From Oxalobacter formigenes (GTDB lineage Bacteria; Pseudomonadota; Gammaproteobacteria; Burkholderiales; Burkholderiaceae_D), in contig NZ_CP018787.1 in NCBI RefSeq assembly GCF_002127965.1, positions 248,001 through 312,000 of the forward strand: 64,000 nt of DNA, in the 5' to 3' direction. The notes under the pieces are model-generated. The model saw nothing but the letters and a program-made list of their open reading frames with translations, searched no databases and had not been told where the DNA came from. Shown here piece after piece: positions 33,291-45,535 of the stretch; positions within the stretch are counted from its first letter, which is position 1, and every line of letters starts with the position of its first letter. The position numbers and the translations under genes are program-made.

Positions 33291-33325
33291 AAAAAAGCTG
33301 TTTCACGTTTTCGTGAAACAGCTTT
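33291..33325 (-). terminator. gyrB terminator with parS-like arms
   Basis: 14-base perfect stem (33294-33307 with 33312-33325), four-base loop, and a T-run on the minus strand. The arms contain TGTTTCACG and CGTGAAACA, the two halves of parS separated by the loop. Confidence 0.85.
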
Positions 33326-33345
33326 GAATAAAGGCGGGAAGAAAA

Positions 33346-35886
<2,541 letters not shown>

Positions 35887-35944
35887 CTACGACATGACTC
35901 AATGCATTGATCTTCAAATCATCAATAACGGGTCTGTTGCACGA

Positions 35945-37051
35945 TTAAATACGCATCGGCATAACAACATATTTGAAATCCGAATTGTCGGGAACGGAGA
36001 CCAGTGCGGAAGAATTGGCGTCACCCAGTTCTACGCTGACCTGTTCATTTTTCAGATTTCCCAGAACATCCAAAAGATAGGTGACGTTGAATCCGATATC
36101 GATACTGTCACCGCCATAGTCGAGTTCGATTTCCTCGATGGCTTCTTCCTGATCGGCATTGGTAGAACTGATTTTCAGACTGCCGGGGGCCAGTATGCAA
36201 CGGATACCCTTGAATTTGTCACTTGTCATGATGGCGGCACGCTGCAGGGCTCTTTGCAACTGTTCACGCGAAAGTGTGAATTTGTTTTTGTAGCCTTTTG
36301 GAATAACACGGGTGTAATCAGGGAACTTGCCTTCCACCAGTTTCGAAATGAGTTCGACGTCACCGAAAACGAATCTGACCTGACCGCCGGAAAAATCGAT
36401 ACGGACCGGTTCGTCGCTGTCTTCAAGCAATCTTTGCAATTCAAGAATGGTTTTACGCGGGATGATGACGTCGTTTTTGGAAAATTCCTGATCGGTTTCC
36501 ATCTGGCAGAAGGCCAGACGGTGACCGTCGGTCGCGACAGCCGTCATTTTATTACCGTCAACCTGCAAAAGCAGGCCGTTCAGATAATAACGGATGTCCT
36601 GCTGCGCCATTGAAAAGTAAACCATCCCCAGAAGGTTCTTCAGTGCCTTTTGAGAGACTGTGACAGACGTTTCATATTCAGCCGGTTGCGAGACGATCGG
36701 AAAATCGTCGGCAGGCAAGGTCTGAAGGGAAAAACGGGATTTGCCAGCCTGAACAACGAGTCGCTTGTCATTTTGGGAAATGGCGATATCGGACGTATCC
36801 GGCAATGCGCGAAGAATGTCGAGAAGCTTGCGTGCGGCGACCGTTGTCGTCGTATTTTCTTCATTCGTACCGATTTCGGCATGCGTGACGATCTGGATTT
36901 CCGTGTCTGTCGACAGGAAAGAAACCGCTTCACCTTCTTTCCTGATCAAAATGTTGGCCAGAATCGGCAAGGTATGTCTGCGTTCCACGATACCGCTAAC
37001 GATCTGCAGTGGGCGAAGAAGATTGTCTCTGCCGGTTTTTACCAGTTGCAT
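35945..37051 (-). CDS. dnaN: DNA polymerase III sliding clamp (beta)
   Basis: 368-residue beta clamp with three repeated domains; N-terminus MQLVKTGRDNLLRPLQIVSGIVERR and C-terminus KYVVMPMRI are typical. Forms the ring that tethers polymerase III. It follows dnaA by 59 bases, so co-transcription from the dnaA promoter is likely. Confidence 0.98.
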   Translation of the reverse strand: MQLVKTGRDNLLRPLQIVSGIVERRHTLPILANILIRKEGEAVSFLSTDTEIQIVTHAEIGTNEENTTTTVAARKLLDILRALPDTSDIAISQNDKRLVVQAGKSRFSLQTLPADDFPIVSQPAEYETSVTVSQKALKNLLGMVYFSMAQQDIRYYLNGLLLQVDGNKMTAVATDGHRLAFCQMETDQEFSKNDVIIPRKTILELQRLLEDSDEPVRIDFSGGQVRFVFGDVELISKLVEGKFPDYTRVIPKGYKNKFTLSREQLQRALQRAAIMTSDKFKGIRCILAPGSLKISSTNADQEEAIEEIELDYGGDSIDIGFNVTYLLDVLGNLKNEQVSVELGDANSSALVSVPDNSDFKYVVMPMRI

Positions 37052-37110
37052 GTTCTTATCCTTGAAAATTTAATTGTTCTTTATCCCAAGATCTTCCAAT
37101 TGTAATGCTG

Positions 37111-38490
37111 TCAACCTTTCAGAGTTTGTTCCAGCACATGAAGCTCATGATTGCATTCAGGATTTTTCAACCTGTCCTGTGCAATTTTGCGAACAGCGTG
37201 CAAAACAGTCGTATGGTCACGTCCACCAAACAATTCCCCGATCTCGGGCAGGCTTTTTTGAGTCAATTCTTTTGTCAAATACATGGCGATCTGACGCGGC
37301 CTTGCAATATTGGCCGGACGTCGTTTCGAATACATATCGGCAACCTTGATACGAAAGAAGTCGGCAACCGTCTTCTGGATATTTTCAACCGAAATCTGGC
37401 GGTTTTGTACGTTCAGCAAATCCTTTAAAGCTTCCTTTGTCAGCTCGATAGTGATATCCCTGCCGTGGAAACGGGAGAAAGCCAGTATCTTTCTGAGAGC
37501 GCCTTCAAGTTCACGAACGTTTGAACGCAGGTGTTTTGCCACGAAAAAAGCGACGTCGTCGGAAAGCTGGATTCCTTCCTGGCAGGCCTTTTTGATCAGA
37601 ATGGCCACACGCATTTCCAGTTCGGGCGGTTCGATGGCAACCGTCAGGCCGGAATCGAAACGGGAAGTCAGCCGGTCATCCATCCCCGATATTTCTTTCG
37701 GATAGGTGTCGCTGGTGATAATGATCTGTTTTCGTGCTGCAATCAGCGCTTCAAAGGCATAGAAAAATTCTTCTTGTGTACGGCTCTTGCCGGAAAAGAA
37801 CTGGATATCGTCGATCAGAAGCATGTCCAGTGAATGGTAGTAACGCTTGAAGTCGTCGAACCCCTTGCGCTGATAGGCGGTGACGACATCCCTGACGTAC
37901 TGTTCGGCGTGGATATAACGGATTTTGGCCGAAGGTGTGTCGGCAAGAACCTGATTGCCGATGGCATGAATCAAATGGGTTTTGCCAAGGCCGACACCAC
38001 CGAACAAATAAAGCGGGTTATATGATACGCCCGGATTGTTGGCAACCTGAATGGCTGCCGCACGGGCAAGCTGGTTTGCTTTGCCGGTGACGAAACTGTC
38101 GAAAGTCATTTCAACATTGATCCGGCTCTGTTCGCGTGTAGGGGTATCGGAAACGTGACTTCTTTGACTGGTTTCAGCTGTTTCCGAAGGCATAACCGGT
38201 TCAGGCTTCGGTTGTGACGGAGCCGGTTTTGAAGGAGACGCCGAACGTGTTCCCGGATTCAACATGAACTGCACATCAACCGTCGATTCCAGAAACTGGC
38301 AGGCCAGGGAGGTAATACGATCGGCATATTGTGTTTTTACCCAATCCAGCTTGAAGCGATTGGGAGCGGCAACACGTAAAATGCCGTCCTTGTAATCGAG
38401 CGGCACCAGAGGCTTGATCCAGGCGCTATACTGCTGCGGAGTCAGTTCCGATTCCAGTTGGGACAAGCAGCTCTGCCAAAATTTTTCCAT
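37111..38490 (-). CDS. dnaA: Chromosomal replication initiator DnaA
   Basis: 459-residue DnaA. Domain I at 1-80, a Pro/Ser-rich linker at 81-120, the AAA+ domain with Walker A GGVGLGKT at 164-171 and Walker B LLIDDIQF, and domain IV ending with the DNA-binding signature [15 protein letters not shown]. Initiates replication by binding DnaA boxes, one perfect copy of which lies upstream at 38649. Slightly short because of a brief linker. Confidence 0.99.
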   Translation of the reverse strand: MEKFWQSCLSQLESELTPQQYSAWIKPLVPLDYKDGILRVAAPNRFKLDWVKTQYADRITSLACQFLESTVDVQFMLNPGTRSASPSKPAPSQPKPEPVMPSETAETSQRSHVSDTPTREQSRINVEMTFDSFVTGKANQLARAAAIQVANNPGVSYNPLYLFGGVGLGKTHLIHAIGNQVLADTPSAKIRYIHAEQYVRDVVTAYQRKGFDDFKRYYHSLDMLLIDDIQFFSGKSRTQEEFFYAFEALIAARKQIIITSDTYPKEISGMDDRLTSRFDSGLTVAIEPPELEMRVAILIKKACQEGIQLSDDVAFFVAKHLRSNVRELEGALRKILAFSRFHGRDITIELTKEALKDLLNVQNRQISVENIQKTVADFFRIKVADMYSKRRPANIARPRQIAMYLTKELTQKSLPEIGELFGGRDHTTVLHAVRKIAQDRLKNPECNHELHVLEQTLKG

Positions 38491-38855
38491 AATTCCAATC
38501 GACTAAACATCAGTTACCGGTTGACTTGACGCGGCTGGTCATTGCCAGTATTCCGGACAAAAAGGCGTGGATGCACTGTCCGGGGAAAGTCAAAATATTC
38601 AATAAACACTTTTCCAATAAGTTGCTATTTTACCTTGAATTAGGCAAGTTATCCACAGGCGCCGTCTGTTTTTTCACCTATTTCTGTCATGAAATACAGA
38701 TTCATATTGACAGGATGGTGAAAATTACGGTCTAATCATTGGTTCCTTGCGCATAATTGATGCCTTGCCATGGTTAATATGACCGATCAGCCGGTATTTT
38801 AACGGGGCAACTGGCATCGGATTTTGAATTTTTTTTGCTGATTAGCGAGACCATC
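38491..38855. other. dnaA-rpmH intergenic region, putative oriC
   Basis: 365 bases between divergent dnaA and rpmH, the usual origin position in many gamma- and beta-proteobacteria. One perfect DnaA box TTATCCACA is at 38649-38657, beside AT-rich stretches (38590-38640). I see only one perfect box, fewer than typical, so the exact origin is uncertain. The region also holds the rpmH promoter and presumably that of dnaA. Confidence 0.55.
38707..38736 (+). promoter_or_regulatory. Probable sigma70 promoter of rpmH-rnpA-yidDC
   Basis: TTGACA (38707-38712), 18-base spacer, TCTAAT (38731-38736). Near consensus and correctly oriented for rpmH, leaving a leader of about 110 bases. Confidence 0.65.
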
Positions 38856-38990
38856 ATGAAACGTACTTATCAACCTTCAGTTGTGCGTCGCAAACGCACC
38901 CACGGCTTCCGTGCCCGTATGGCGACCAAAGGCGGCCGTGCAGTTTTAAATGCACGTCGTGCCAAAGGCCGTAAACGTTTGGCTGTATAA
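38856..38990 (+). CDS. rpmH: 50S ribosomal protein L34
   Basis: 44 residues, very basic, [18 protein letters not shown] through [10 protein letters not shown], the complete L34 sequence pattern. First gene of the plus-strand cluster diverging from dnaA; GCGAGA precedes the ATG. Confidence 0.98.
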   Translation: MKRTYQPSVVRRKRTHGFRARMATKGGRAVLNARRAKGRKRLAV

Positions 38991-39013
38991 CCAGACGATG
39001 TTCAGCTGGTTGT

Positions 39014-39391
39014 GTGAACAGAAATTTTTCTTCCGATCGGCGTATCGTTAAAACGGATGATTTTTCATCCGTTTTTCGTATGCGTCCCCGTGCGCGGACG
39101 AAACATTTTGTTATGTACGCACGCCCCAACCAGCTGGAAAGTGCACGACTCGGAATTGTCGTTGCCAAGCGGTTCGCACATCGGGCCGTAACGCGAAATA
39201 CAATCAAACGGCTGTGTCGCGAAACATTCCGCTGTATACAAATTCCTGCAATGGATTGTATTATCCGTTTGACGTCACCAGTTAATACACGGAAAGATCC
39301 TGCCACAAACCGGCAGGTAAAACGCATTCTCAGGGCGGAACTGGACCAGTTGATCGCCTCTTCGGGAATGAACCAGAAAAGCAGGCAATGA
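39014..39391 (+). CDS. rnpA: Ribonuclease P protein component
   Basis: 125-residue basic protein that, with RnpB RNA, matures tRNA 5' ends. The RNR signature [23 protein letters not shown] lies at about 51-73. It begins with GTG at 39014, 23 bases after rpmH. Its stop overlaps the yidD start (ATGATG). Confidence 0.95.
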   Translation: MNRNFSSDRRIVKTDDFSSVFRMRPRARTKHFVMYARPNQLESARLGIVVAKRFAHRAVTRNTIKRLCRETFRCIQIPAMDCIIRLTSPVNTRKDPATNRQVKRILRAELDQLIASSGMNQKSRQ

Positions 39392-39669
39392 TGCAATCAC
39401 CATTAAAATGGTTGCTTATCGTTTTAATTCGGGGATATCAGTTGTGCATTAGCCCATTCATAGGGCAAAATTGTCGTTTTTACCCGAGTTGTTCTCAATA
39501 TGCAATCGAAGCCATTTCGGTTCATGGCTGTTTGAAAGGGTGTTATCTCACTTTTATACGGCTGTGCAAATGTCATCCCTTGCATCCGGGAGGAGTCGAT
39601 CCCGTCCCCGCGAGAAAATCCGGTTGTGCCTGTAGTTCATCATTGAAAAATGATGACAAAGATATTTGA
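39388..39669 (+). CDS. yidD: Membrane protein insertion efficiency factor YidD
   Basis: 93 residues with the family core [23 protein letters not shown] and [12 protein letters not shown], three conserved Cys and an amphipathic N-terminus. Assists YidC-dependent insertion. Overlaps rnpA by four bases and lies ten bases before yidC. The C-terminus has an extra Cys-Ala-Cys-Ser-rich tail. Confidence 0.96.
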   Translation: MMQSPLKWLLIVLIRGYQLCISPFIGQNCRFYPSCSQYAIEAISVHGCLKGCYLTFIRLCKCHPLHPGGVDPVPARKSGCACSSSLKNDDKDI

Positions 39670-39679
39670 AAAGTAGATT

Positions 39680-41359
39680 ATGGAAGCCAAAAAACGTACT
39701 ACGTTGTTGCTGATTCTGGCGGTTTCGCTTTTTTTCCTTTGGGATAACTGGCAGGTGTACAGAGGCGGCAAGTCCCTTATTTTTACACAGGAAAAAGCGA
39801 AAAAATCCGAAACCCAGACCGGACTGCCTGAAGTACCTGTCCAGACTGCTTCTGTTACTGCAGAAGAAAATCCTGCCGCAGATGCATCAAATGCAGTTGC
39901 CAAAAAAGAAGAACCCAAAAAACAGCCTGTCGAACTGGTATCGATAACGACCGACGTTTTCAAGGTCCAGATCAATCCGGACGGTGGCGTTTTCCAGAAT
40001 CTGGAATTGCTCAAGTATCCGGATAATGTCGATTCCACCAAGGATATGGTTCTTTTTGAATCGGCGCCCCCAAGAATATATCTGGCACAAACCGGCCTGA
40101 CCGGTGGTTTGTATCCGAATCATGCGACCCGTTTCCATATCCGTCCCGGTGAAAGAACGCTTGGTGAGAATAGCGATGAAGTCAAACTCGTTATGGATGC
40201 CGAACAGGATGGCGTTCGCCTGACCAAGACATATACTTTCAAACGCGGCAGTTATGTCATCGATGTCGACCAGAAAGTCACGAATCTGAGTCATGAGCCG
40301 ATCAATGCGTCCCTGTATCTGCAATTGCTCCGGGACAGCGAAAGACCGGAAGGCCAGTCGAGATTCATCAGTACCTTTACGGGGCCGGCGGTTTATTCTG
40401 AAGAGGACAAATTCCAGAAGATCAAATTCGACAATATCGGCGAAGGAAAAATGGATCATGCGATCAAGACCGACAATGGTTGGGTCGGTATGGTTCAGCA
40501 TTATTTCGTTTCCGCTTTCATTCCGCAGGATAAAGTTGCCCGCGAAAACTATACGAAAAAAGTGGGTGAGAACCTGTATGCCATCGGTACGGTCATTCCA
40601 CTGGGTACGATCGCCCCGAATGCCAGCGCTTCCAATGACACGAGACTGTATGTCGGTCCCCAGGAATCCAAACTGCTGGAAAAAACGGCTCCGGGTCTTG
40701 AACTGGTCAAGGATTATGGCTGGCTGACGATCATTGCCAAGCCGATTTTCTGGCTGATGACTCACATTCACAATGAAGTGGGCAACTGGGGCTGGACCAT
40801 TATTCTCCTGACCTGTCTGATCAAGCTGATTTTCGCCCCGCTGTCTGCGGCCAGCTATCGCAGCATGGCGAAAATGAAGCAGTTCACCCCGAGAATCACG
40901 GAACTCCGTGAAAGATACAAAGACGACAAACAACGCATGAACAAGGAATTGATGGGCTTGTACAAGGCCGAAAAAATCAATCCTCTGGGCGGGTGTCTGC
41001 CGGTTGTGATCCAGATTCCGGTCTTCATTTCCCTGTACTGGGTACTTCTCGCCAGCGTTGAGATCAGAAACGCTCCCTGGCTGGGCTGGATTCAGAATCT
41101 GGCAGCGCCTGATCCTTATTACATTTTGCCGATTATCATGGCCGGTTCGATGTTCATCCAGCAAAAGATGAGCCCGCCACCGCCTGATCCGATGCAGGCC
41201 AAAATGATGATGTTTTTGCCGATCGCCTTTTCGATTACGTTCTTCTTCTTCCCGTCCGGTCTGGTTCTGTACTGGGTCGTCAACAATCTGTTGTCGATTG
41301 CACAGCAGTACTGGATTACGAAGAAATATGACAATACGAAAACGAAGAAACCGGCCTGA
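39680..41359 (+). CDS. yidC: Membrane protein insertase YidC
   Basis: 559-residue insertase: N-terminal membrane anchor (8-22), a large periplasmic domain (about 60-340), then five C-terminal helices including WGWTIILLTCLIKLIFAPLSAASYRSMAKMK and the LGGCLPVVIQIPVFISLYWVLL segment. The charged cytoplasmic hairpin and ending NTKTKKPA are typical. Inserts membrane proteins, including subunit c of the ATP synthase. mnmE, its usual downstream neighbour, is missing. Confidence 0.98.
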   Translation: MEAKKRTTLLLILAVSLFFLWDNWQVYRGGKSLIFTQEKAKKSETQTGLPEVPVQTASVTAEENPAADASNAVAKKEEPKKQPVELVSITTDVFKVQINPDGGVFQNLELLKYPDNVDSTKDMVLFESAPPRIYLAQTGLTGGLYPNHATRFHIRPGERTLGENSDEVKLVMDAEQDGVRLTKTYTFKRGSYVIDVDQKVTNLSHEPINASLYLQLLRDSERPEGQSRFISTFTGPAVYSEEDKFQKIKFDNIGEGKMDHAIKTDNGWVGMVQHYFVSAFIPQDKVARENYTKKVGENLYAIGTVIPLGTIAPNASASNDTRLYVGPQESKLLEKTAPGLELVKDYGWLTIIAKPIFWLMTHIHNEVGNWGWTIILLTCLIKLIFAPLSAASYRSMAKMKQFTPRITELRERYKDDKQRMNKELMGLYKAEKINPLGGCLPVVIQIPVFISLYWVLLASVEIRNAPWLGWIQNLAAPDPYYILPIIMAGSMFIQQKMSPPPPDPMQAKMMMFLPIAFSITFFFFPSGLVLYWVVNNLLSIAQQYWITKKYDNTKTKKPA

Positions 41360-41378
41360 AATCTGGTTTCTGACAGTG

Positions 41379-41407
41379 AAAAAGCCCGTGCATGCATGGG
41401 CTTTTTT
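41379..41407 (+). terminator. Terminator after yidC
   Basis: AAAAAGCCC, a GTGCATGCAT centre, GGGCTTTTTT. Confidence 0.85.
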
Positions 41408-41430
41408 ATGAGCGAACTGCGGATTCATCA

Positions 41431-42147
41431 ATGATTTGGTTATTTGATCTGGACAATACCCTGCATAATGCATCTCTGGCGATTTTTCCAAGAATCAGTC
41501 AGAACATGAATGGCTATATTGCAGAGAAATACAGCTCTGTTGGGAAGAAACTGACCCCGGAACAGGCGGATCAGTTACGTATCGCTTTCTGGAAGCGCTT
41601 TGGTGCGACATTGCTGGGAATCAGCCGGATTTATAACAGCAAAGCGAGGGATTTTCTGAAAAGTGCGCATCAGTTCGACAATCTGGATTCACTGATTCAT
41701 GCAGAAAGAGGTTTGTCCGTACTGTTGAAAAATCTGCCGGGCAAAAAAATCCTATTGACGAATTCGGCTTACAGCTATTCGAAAAACGTGCTGGAAATAC
41801 TCGGGCTGTCATCTGTTTTCGATGAGCATATATCAATTGAATCGATGCGAGTGCATGGAATACTGGAACCCAAGCCATCGAAGAAATTCTTTCGCAAGTT
41901 CCTGATGAAGAAAAAAGTGAAGCCAGGTGATTGCATACTGGTTGAAGATAACATCCATATTTTGAAAACAGCCAAATCTTTGGGAATAAAAACCGTTCTG
42001 GTGACCCGGTACCTGAATGAGAGCCGACATTCAAATCATGCCTATCCTGTCGTGTACCGGAAACAGCCATTTTCCAGACCGCCTTATGTCGATCTGAAAG
42101 TTTCATCCGTTCGTCAGCTGTCCCGACGTTTAAACCGAATTCATTAA
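41431..42147 (+). CDS. HAD-family pyrimidine 5'-nucleotidase-like hydrolase
   Basis: 238-residue HAD phosphatase with all four motifs: I DLDNTLHNA at 5-13, II LTNSAYS, III lysine in LEPKPSKKFF, and IV VEDNIHILKTAKSLG. The cap and IFPRISQNMN segment match the pyrimidine 5'-nucleotidase (SDT1/YjjG-like) subgroup. Start ATG 41431; the earlier ATG at 41392 lies inside the yidC terminator. It is followed closely by slmA, as in related genomes. Confidence 0.87.
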   Translation: MIWLFDLDNTLHNASLAIFPRISQNMNGYIAEKYSSVGKKLTPEQADQLRIAFWKRFGATLLGISRIYNSKARDFLKSAHQFDNLDSLIHAERGLSVLLKNLPGKKILLTNSAYSYSKNVLEILGLSSVFDEHISIESMRVHGILEPKPSKKFFRKFLMKKKVKPGDCILVEDNIHILKTAKSLGIKTVLVTRYLNESRHSNHAYPVVYRKQPFSRPPYVDLKVSSVRQLSRRLNRIH

Positions 42148-42171
42148 TTCTTTTCATATATTTTATCCATC

Positions 42172-42747
42172 ATGGGAAATACCAAAACCGGAGAAAGAAA
42201 GTTACAAATCCTGCAGGCGCTGGCGCAAATGCTCGAACAACCACGGAGTGAAAAGATAACGACTGCAGCACTTGCAAAGCATCTCTCGCTATCTGAAGCG
42301 GCCCTTTACAGGCACTTTGCAAGCAAGGCCCAGATGTTTGAAGGACTGATTGAATTCATTGAATCGAGCATATTCGGGCTGATCAACCAGATCGATGAAA
42401 AGGAAGAAAATGGCTTGTTACAGGCCCAGTCTGTAGCCATGCTGATTCTCAATTTTGCCGAAAAAAATCCCGGTATGACCCGGGTCATGATCGGTGATGC
42501 GCTGATCAATGAAGATGCACGCCTGCAGTTGAGAATGAACCAGTTTTTTGACCGTATCGAACTGGCGTTGAAACAAAGCATGAAAATTGCGGTGACACAG
42601 GGACAATTCAGCGAAGAAAACATCAATTCGAGAAGCAATTTGATGATGAGCTATCTGATCGGCCGTTTGTACCGTTTTGTCAAAACCCAGTTCAAACAGA
42701 ATCCGACTGAAGACATGATTCCCCAGATCAATTTCATTTTAAGCTGA
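42172..42747 (+). CDS. slmA: Nucleoid occlusion factor SlmA
   Basis: 191-residue TetR-family protein that binds chromosomal sites and blocks FtsZ ring assembly over the nucleoid. The HTH is ITTAALAKHLSLSEAALYRHFASKAQMFEGLIEF at about 30-63, followed by the SlmA-type helical domain. It sits 24 bases after the HAD gene, a conserved pairing. Confidence 0.92.
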   Translation: MGNTKTGERKLQILQALAQMLEQPRSEKITTAALAKHLSLSEAALYRHFASKAQMFEGLIEFIESSIFGLINQIDEKEENGLLQAQSVAMLILNFAEKNPGMTRVMIGDALINEDARLQLRMNQFFDRIELALKQSMKIAVTQGQFSEENINSRSNLMMSYLIGRLYRFVKTQFKQNPTEDMIPQINFILS

Positions 42748-42894
42748 TACCTGTGATATCTGATTGCTGAAACAGACGGCTTCTTGTTATTGTTGTCAAA
42801 ACAGGACTTTTGCCGTTTTTTTCGCCGTTGTTCTTCTGTCAGGCCTTTTTTCGGGAGTATCTCACGCAGTTTCGATTCAAATGGAGTTGACGGT

Positions 42895-43689
42895 ATGCTG
42901 CTAATCCTTATCGCTCTGGTTGCCGGTTTTTTCATTGGTTGCTTACTGGATCGTCTGGTGTCGAGTATCGTCAATTTTATTCATGAAAAAGAAAAAGGTA
43001 CCGAGATTGGTGCAATCTCCTGTGCTCCTGCAAGGCAGACTTTTTTTGCCAGAGAATTTCCGTTAAAGGGTATTTCCGCTTTACTGGCAGGATATATCCA
43101 CCCCATCTTTAAAAACGGTCGCAATCTTGAATTTCTGACAGTAAAGACAAGCCTTCTCGTTCTGATATCGTCGGTTTTTTCCGGAATCGTTGCGTGGCAC
43201 TTCGGGGCGACGTTAAACGGAATGGCGGCATTATTATGTCTTTATTTTCTGATTTCGCTCGGATTCATCGATTCGGGTACAGGGTATCTTCCGGATTGTC
43301 TGACTTATCCTTTTTTGTGGGCCGGGCTTCTTGTCAATATAAAGGCTGCGTTCGTCCCGCTTCACATAGCTGTCATAAGTGCCTTGTCCGCTTATCTGAT
43401 CTGTCGTACGGCCAATGCGGTTTTCAGATTTGTCACAGGAAACGATGGAATGGGTTATGGCGATTTCAAGATGATTGCGGCACTCGGAGCATGGTTCGGC
43501 TGGATATGCCTGGTCTTTATCGTTATCATGGCTTCGCTTTTGGCGATCGTTATCGGATTGGTCGGAATATTCTCCGGTCGGACCCGTTTTGAGAAATTTT
43601 TTCCATTTGGCCCCTATCTGTCGATAGCCACACTGCCGATTCTTTTATATGGAAGAATACTAATGCAGACCCTGAATGATTTTTCTTAA
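42895..43689 (+). CDS. pilD: Prepilin peptidase with reduced N-terminal domain
   Basis: 264-residue polytopic aspartic peptidase of the PilD/A24A family. The two catalytic aspartates are present: D126 in FIDSGTGYLPD and D190 in GMGYGDFK. The N-terminal methylase-type domain is degenerate: only C16 and C43 occur and there are no CxxC pairs, which normally bind zinc. GGAG precedes ATG 42895; the longer frame from 42784 is unlikely. pilB and pilC, usually directly upstream of pilD-coaE in Burkholderiales, are absent, so it may be an orphan serving another substrate or decaying. Confidence 0.85.
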   Translation: MLLILIALVAGFFIGCLLDRLVSSIVNFIHEKEKGTEIGAISCAPARQTFFAREFPLKGISALLAGYIHPIFKNGRNLEFLTVKTSLLVLISSVFSGIVAWHFGATLNGMAALLCLYFLISLGFIDSGTGYLPDCLTYPFLWAGLLVNIKAAFVPLHIAVISALSAYLICRTANAVFRFVTGNDGMGYGDFKMIAALGAWFGWICLVFIVIMASLLAIVIGLVGIFSGRTRFEKFFPFGPYLSIATLPILLYGRILMQTLNDFS

Positions 43690-43714
43690 ATTTTTGATGA
43701 AGAATTTGCCTAAA

Positions 43715-44335
43715 ATGAGCTATAAGGATTTCTCAATCGGTTTGACCGGCGGAATCGGCAGTGGAAAAACCATGGTTGCCAATTTGTTTGCAGAGCAGGG
43801 CGCTACTATCGTGGATACGGATGACGTGGCACGGAATTTGACACTCCCGGGCGGAGAGGCAATCGAGCCGATCCGGAAAGAGTTTGGTGAGGAATTCATA
43901 CAACCGGACGGGGCGATGAACCGTTCACTGATGCGTGAGCTGGTATTTTCCAGGGCGGATGAACGCCTGAAACTGGAAGCGATATTGCATCCGCTGATCA
44001 GGAAAGTATCGATTGAACAGGCAGAGGCGGCTACAGGGACTTACGTCATATTTGTCATTCCGCTATTGGTCGAGTTGCCGATATGGCATGGAATGGGGAC
44101 GAGGATTCTGGCAGTCGACTGTCCGGAAGAGTTACAGATAGAACGTGTCATGAAACGAAATAACATGAGCCGTGAACAGGTTACCGCCATCATGGCGGCA
44201 CAGGCGACTCGCCAGCAGCGGCTGGCAATTGCGGACGATGTCATCGTAAATGACAAAAGTGTTGGAGAAGTTTTGAAAGAAGTGGTTATTTTGCATGCAA
44301 AATATACTGAAATGGCGCAAAAAACCGGTTTGTGA
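43715..44335 (+). CDS. coaE: Dephospho-CoA kinase
   Basis: 206-residue P-loop kinase, last step of CoA synthesis. P-loop GLTGGIGSGKTMVAN near 8-22, DTDDVAR substrate site, and the lid with ERVMKRNNMSREQVTAIMAAQ. Start uncertain: ATG 43715 gives the family length; 43697 and 43676 are in-frame alternatives, the last overlapping pilD. None has a strong ribosome site. Confidence 0.95.
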   Translation: MSYKDFSIGLTGGIGSGKTMVANLFAEQGATIVDTDDVARNLTLPGGEAIEPIRKEFGEEFIQPDGAMNRSLMRELVFSRADERLKLEAILHPLIRKVSIEQAEAATGTYVIFVIPLLVELPIWHGMGTRILAVDCPEELQIERVMKRNNMSREQVTAIMAAQATRQQRLAIADDVIVNDKSVGEVLKEVVILHAKYTEMAQKTGL

Positions 44336-44415
44336 GCTCGCTTTGTTTGTATTTTTTCAATGCTTCGTTCAGAATCTTATTTAAATGAAACATCGGAATT
44401 GAAAGAGGAATCATT

Positions 44416-45165
44416 TTGATAACTTACGAATACCCTTTCAACGAACGTATCCGCACCCTGTTGCGGCTTGAGGATTTGCATGAAAGATTCAACTTTTTCC
44501 TGCATCAGAATCATGCCTTGCAACATCATGTTGCGTTAACTCTCGTCTTCGAAATGCTTGAAGTCGCTTCCCGTTCCGATTTGAAATCGGATCTGCTTCA
44601 GGAGCTCGAACGTCAGAAACAGATTCTGGCGGGATACCGGGAACATCCGAATATTCAAAAAGAAGTCCTTGACGATGTATTGAAAGAAATCGATCAGGTC
44701 AGTGCCGCGCTCGTCAATACTCTCGGAAAAACGGGGCAGAGCATTCGTGAAAACGAATGGCTGATGAGTGTCCGCGGAAGAACCATGATTCCAGGTGGCG
44801 CCTGTGAATTCGACTTGCCGTCCTATTATGCCTGGCAGCACCGGAGTACGGAAGAACGCTACAAGGACATCCAGAACTGGTTTTCTCCGATGGCGTCATT
44901 ACTGGATGCGGTCGGGCTGGTCTTGCGACTGTTGAGGGCTTCCGGTGTACAATTCAAGGTCATTGCAGAATCGGGAAGCTACCAGCAGATGCTGCAGGGC
45001 AAGGTCCATCAGATGCTGCGTATCAAGGTGGAAGAAAAGAGTGGCGCGATTCCCGAAGCGTCGGCAAACAAATACATGTTATGGATACGGTTCACGAAGC
45101 AGGATGGCGATCTGAAGCCGAAACTGCTGGAAGAAGACGTATCGTGTGAATTGACTTTGTGCTGA
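44416..45165 (+). CDS. zapD: Cell division protein ZapD
   Basis: 249-residue ZapD, which cross-links FtsZ filaments. N-terminal [22 protein letters not shown] and the later [14 protein letters not shown] are diagnostic. The start is TTG at 44416, supported by AGAGGA seven bases upstream and by alignment of [11 protein letters not shown] with the family. It lies one base from yacG, the usual coaE-zapD-yacG group. Confidence 0.95.
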   Translation: MITYEYPFNERIRTLLRLEDLHERFNFFLHQNHALQHHVALTLVFEMLEVASRSDLKSDLLQELERQKQILAGYREHPNIQKEVLDDVLKEIDQVSAALVNTLGKTGQSIRENEWLMSVRGRTMIPGGACEFDLPSYYAWQHRSTEERYKDIQNWFSPMASLLDAVGLVLRLLRASGVQFKVIAESGSYQQMLQGKVHQMLRIKVEEKSGAIPEASANKYMLWIRFTKQDGDLKPKLLEEDVSCELTLC

Positions 45166-45166
45166 T

Positions 45167-45346
45167 ATGGTTACAGTTGTTAAATGTCCCGTTTGCGGTA
45201 AAGATGTCGAATGGAAAGAGGCGAATGCCTATCGTCCATTCTGTTCCGAACGTTGCAAGCAAATCGATCTGGGTGCATGGGCGGATGAACAATACAAGGT
45301 TCCGGGTGCGGCAGAAGATGAAAATGACCGGGAAGAGCCTGTTTAG
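45167..45346 (+). CDS. yacG: DNA gyrase inhibitor YacG
   Basis: 59-residue zinc protein: CPVC at 8-11 and CSERC around 28-32 form the zinc site, followed by the conserved [16 protein letters not shown]. Known to bind GyrB and inhibit gyrase. One base after the zapD stop, so co-translated. Confidence 0.96.
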   Translation: MVTVVKCPVCGKDVEWKEANAYRPFCSERCKQIDLGAWADEQYKVPGAAEDENDREEPV

Positions 45347-45389
45347 GCTTGACCGATATCCGTTATTGTTTTTAAATAAGCACGTTCAC

Positions 45390-45418
45390 TTGATAAGTTA
45401 AACAAGTTAAGTAATAAT
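45390..45418 (+). promoter_or_regulatory. Probable promoter of the trpGDC unit
   Basis: TTGATA (45390-45395), 17-base spacer, AATAAT (45413-45418): each box is one mismatch from consensus. Transcription would begin near 45425, immediately before the ATG of a possible leader peptide. Confidence 0.5.
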
Positions 45419-45425
45419 CTGCACC

Positions 45426-45491
45426 ATGTGCAAAAAAGTTCAATCAGCAGTTATCCTCCTTACCTTGCGCTGGCGTAAGCCTGTCGCCTGA
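45426..45491 (+). CDS. Possible trp leader peptide (21 residues)
   Basis: ATG at 45426 to TGA at 45489-45491 encodes a 21-residue peptide with one Trp codon (TGG at 45471-45473) near its end, flanked by Arg codons. No ribosome site is present; if the promoter at 45390 is real, the message would be nearly leaderless at this ATG. Classical leaders carry tandem Trp codons, so support is modest. Confidence 0.3.
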   Translation: MCKKVQSAVILLTLRWRKPVA

Positions 45492-45535
45492 TATCCTCTT
45501 GCGCCTTTCGTGCGCGCAGCAATCCTTTATTTTTG
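45464..45535 (+). promoter_or_regulatory. Possible transcription attenuator before trpG
   Basis: CTTGCGC (45464-45470), GCGTAAG (45473-45479) and a second CTTGCGC (45498-45504) give mutually exclusive pairings 1:2 and 2:3. Segment 3 can also pair with GCGCAG (45514-45519) to form a GC-rich hairpin followed by a T-rich tract (45523-45534). This has the layout of a leader-peptide attenuator with the Trp codon at the tip of hairpin 1:2. No experiment or comparison backs it. Confidence 0.35.

Noticed and set aside
39887-41491. Long antisense ORF opposite yidC (534 codons)
   Set aside because: Shadow frame; yidC on the plus strand is unambiguous.
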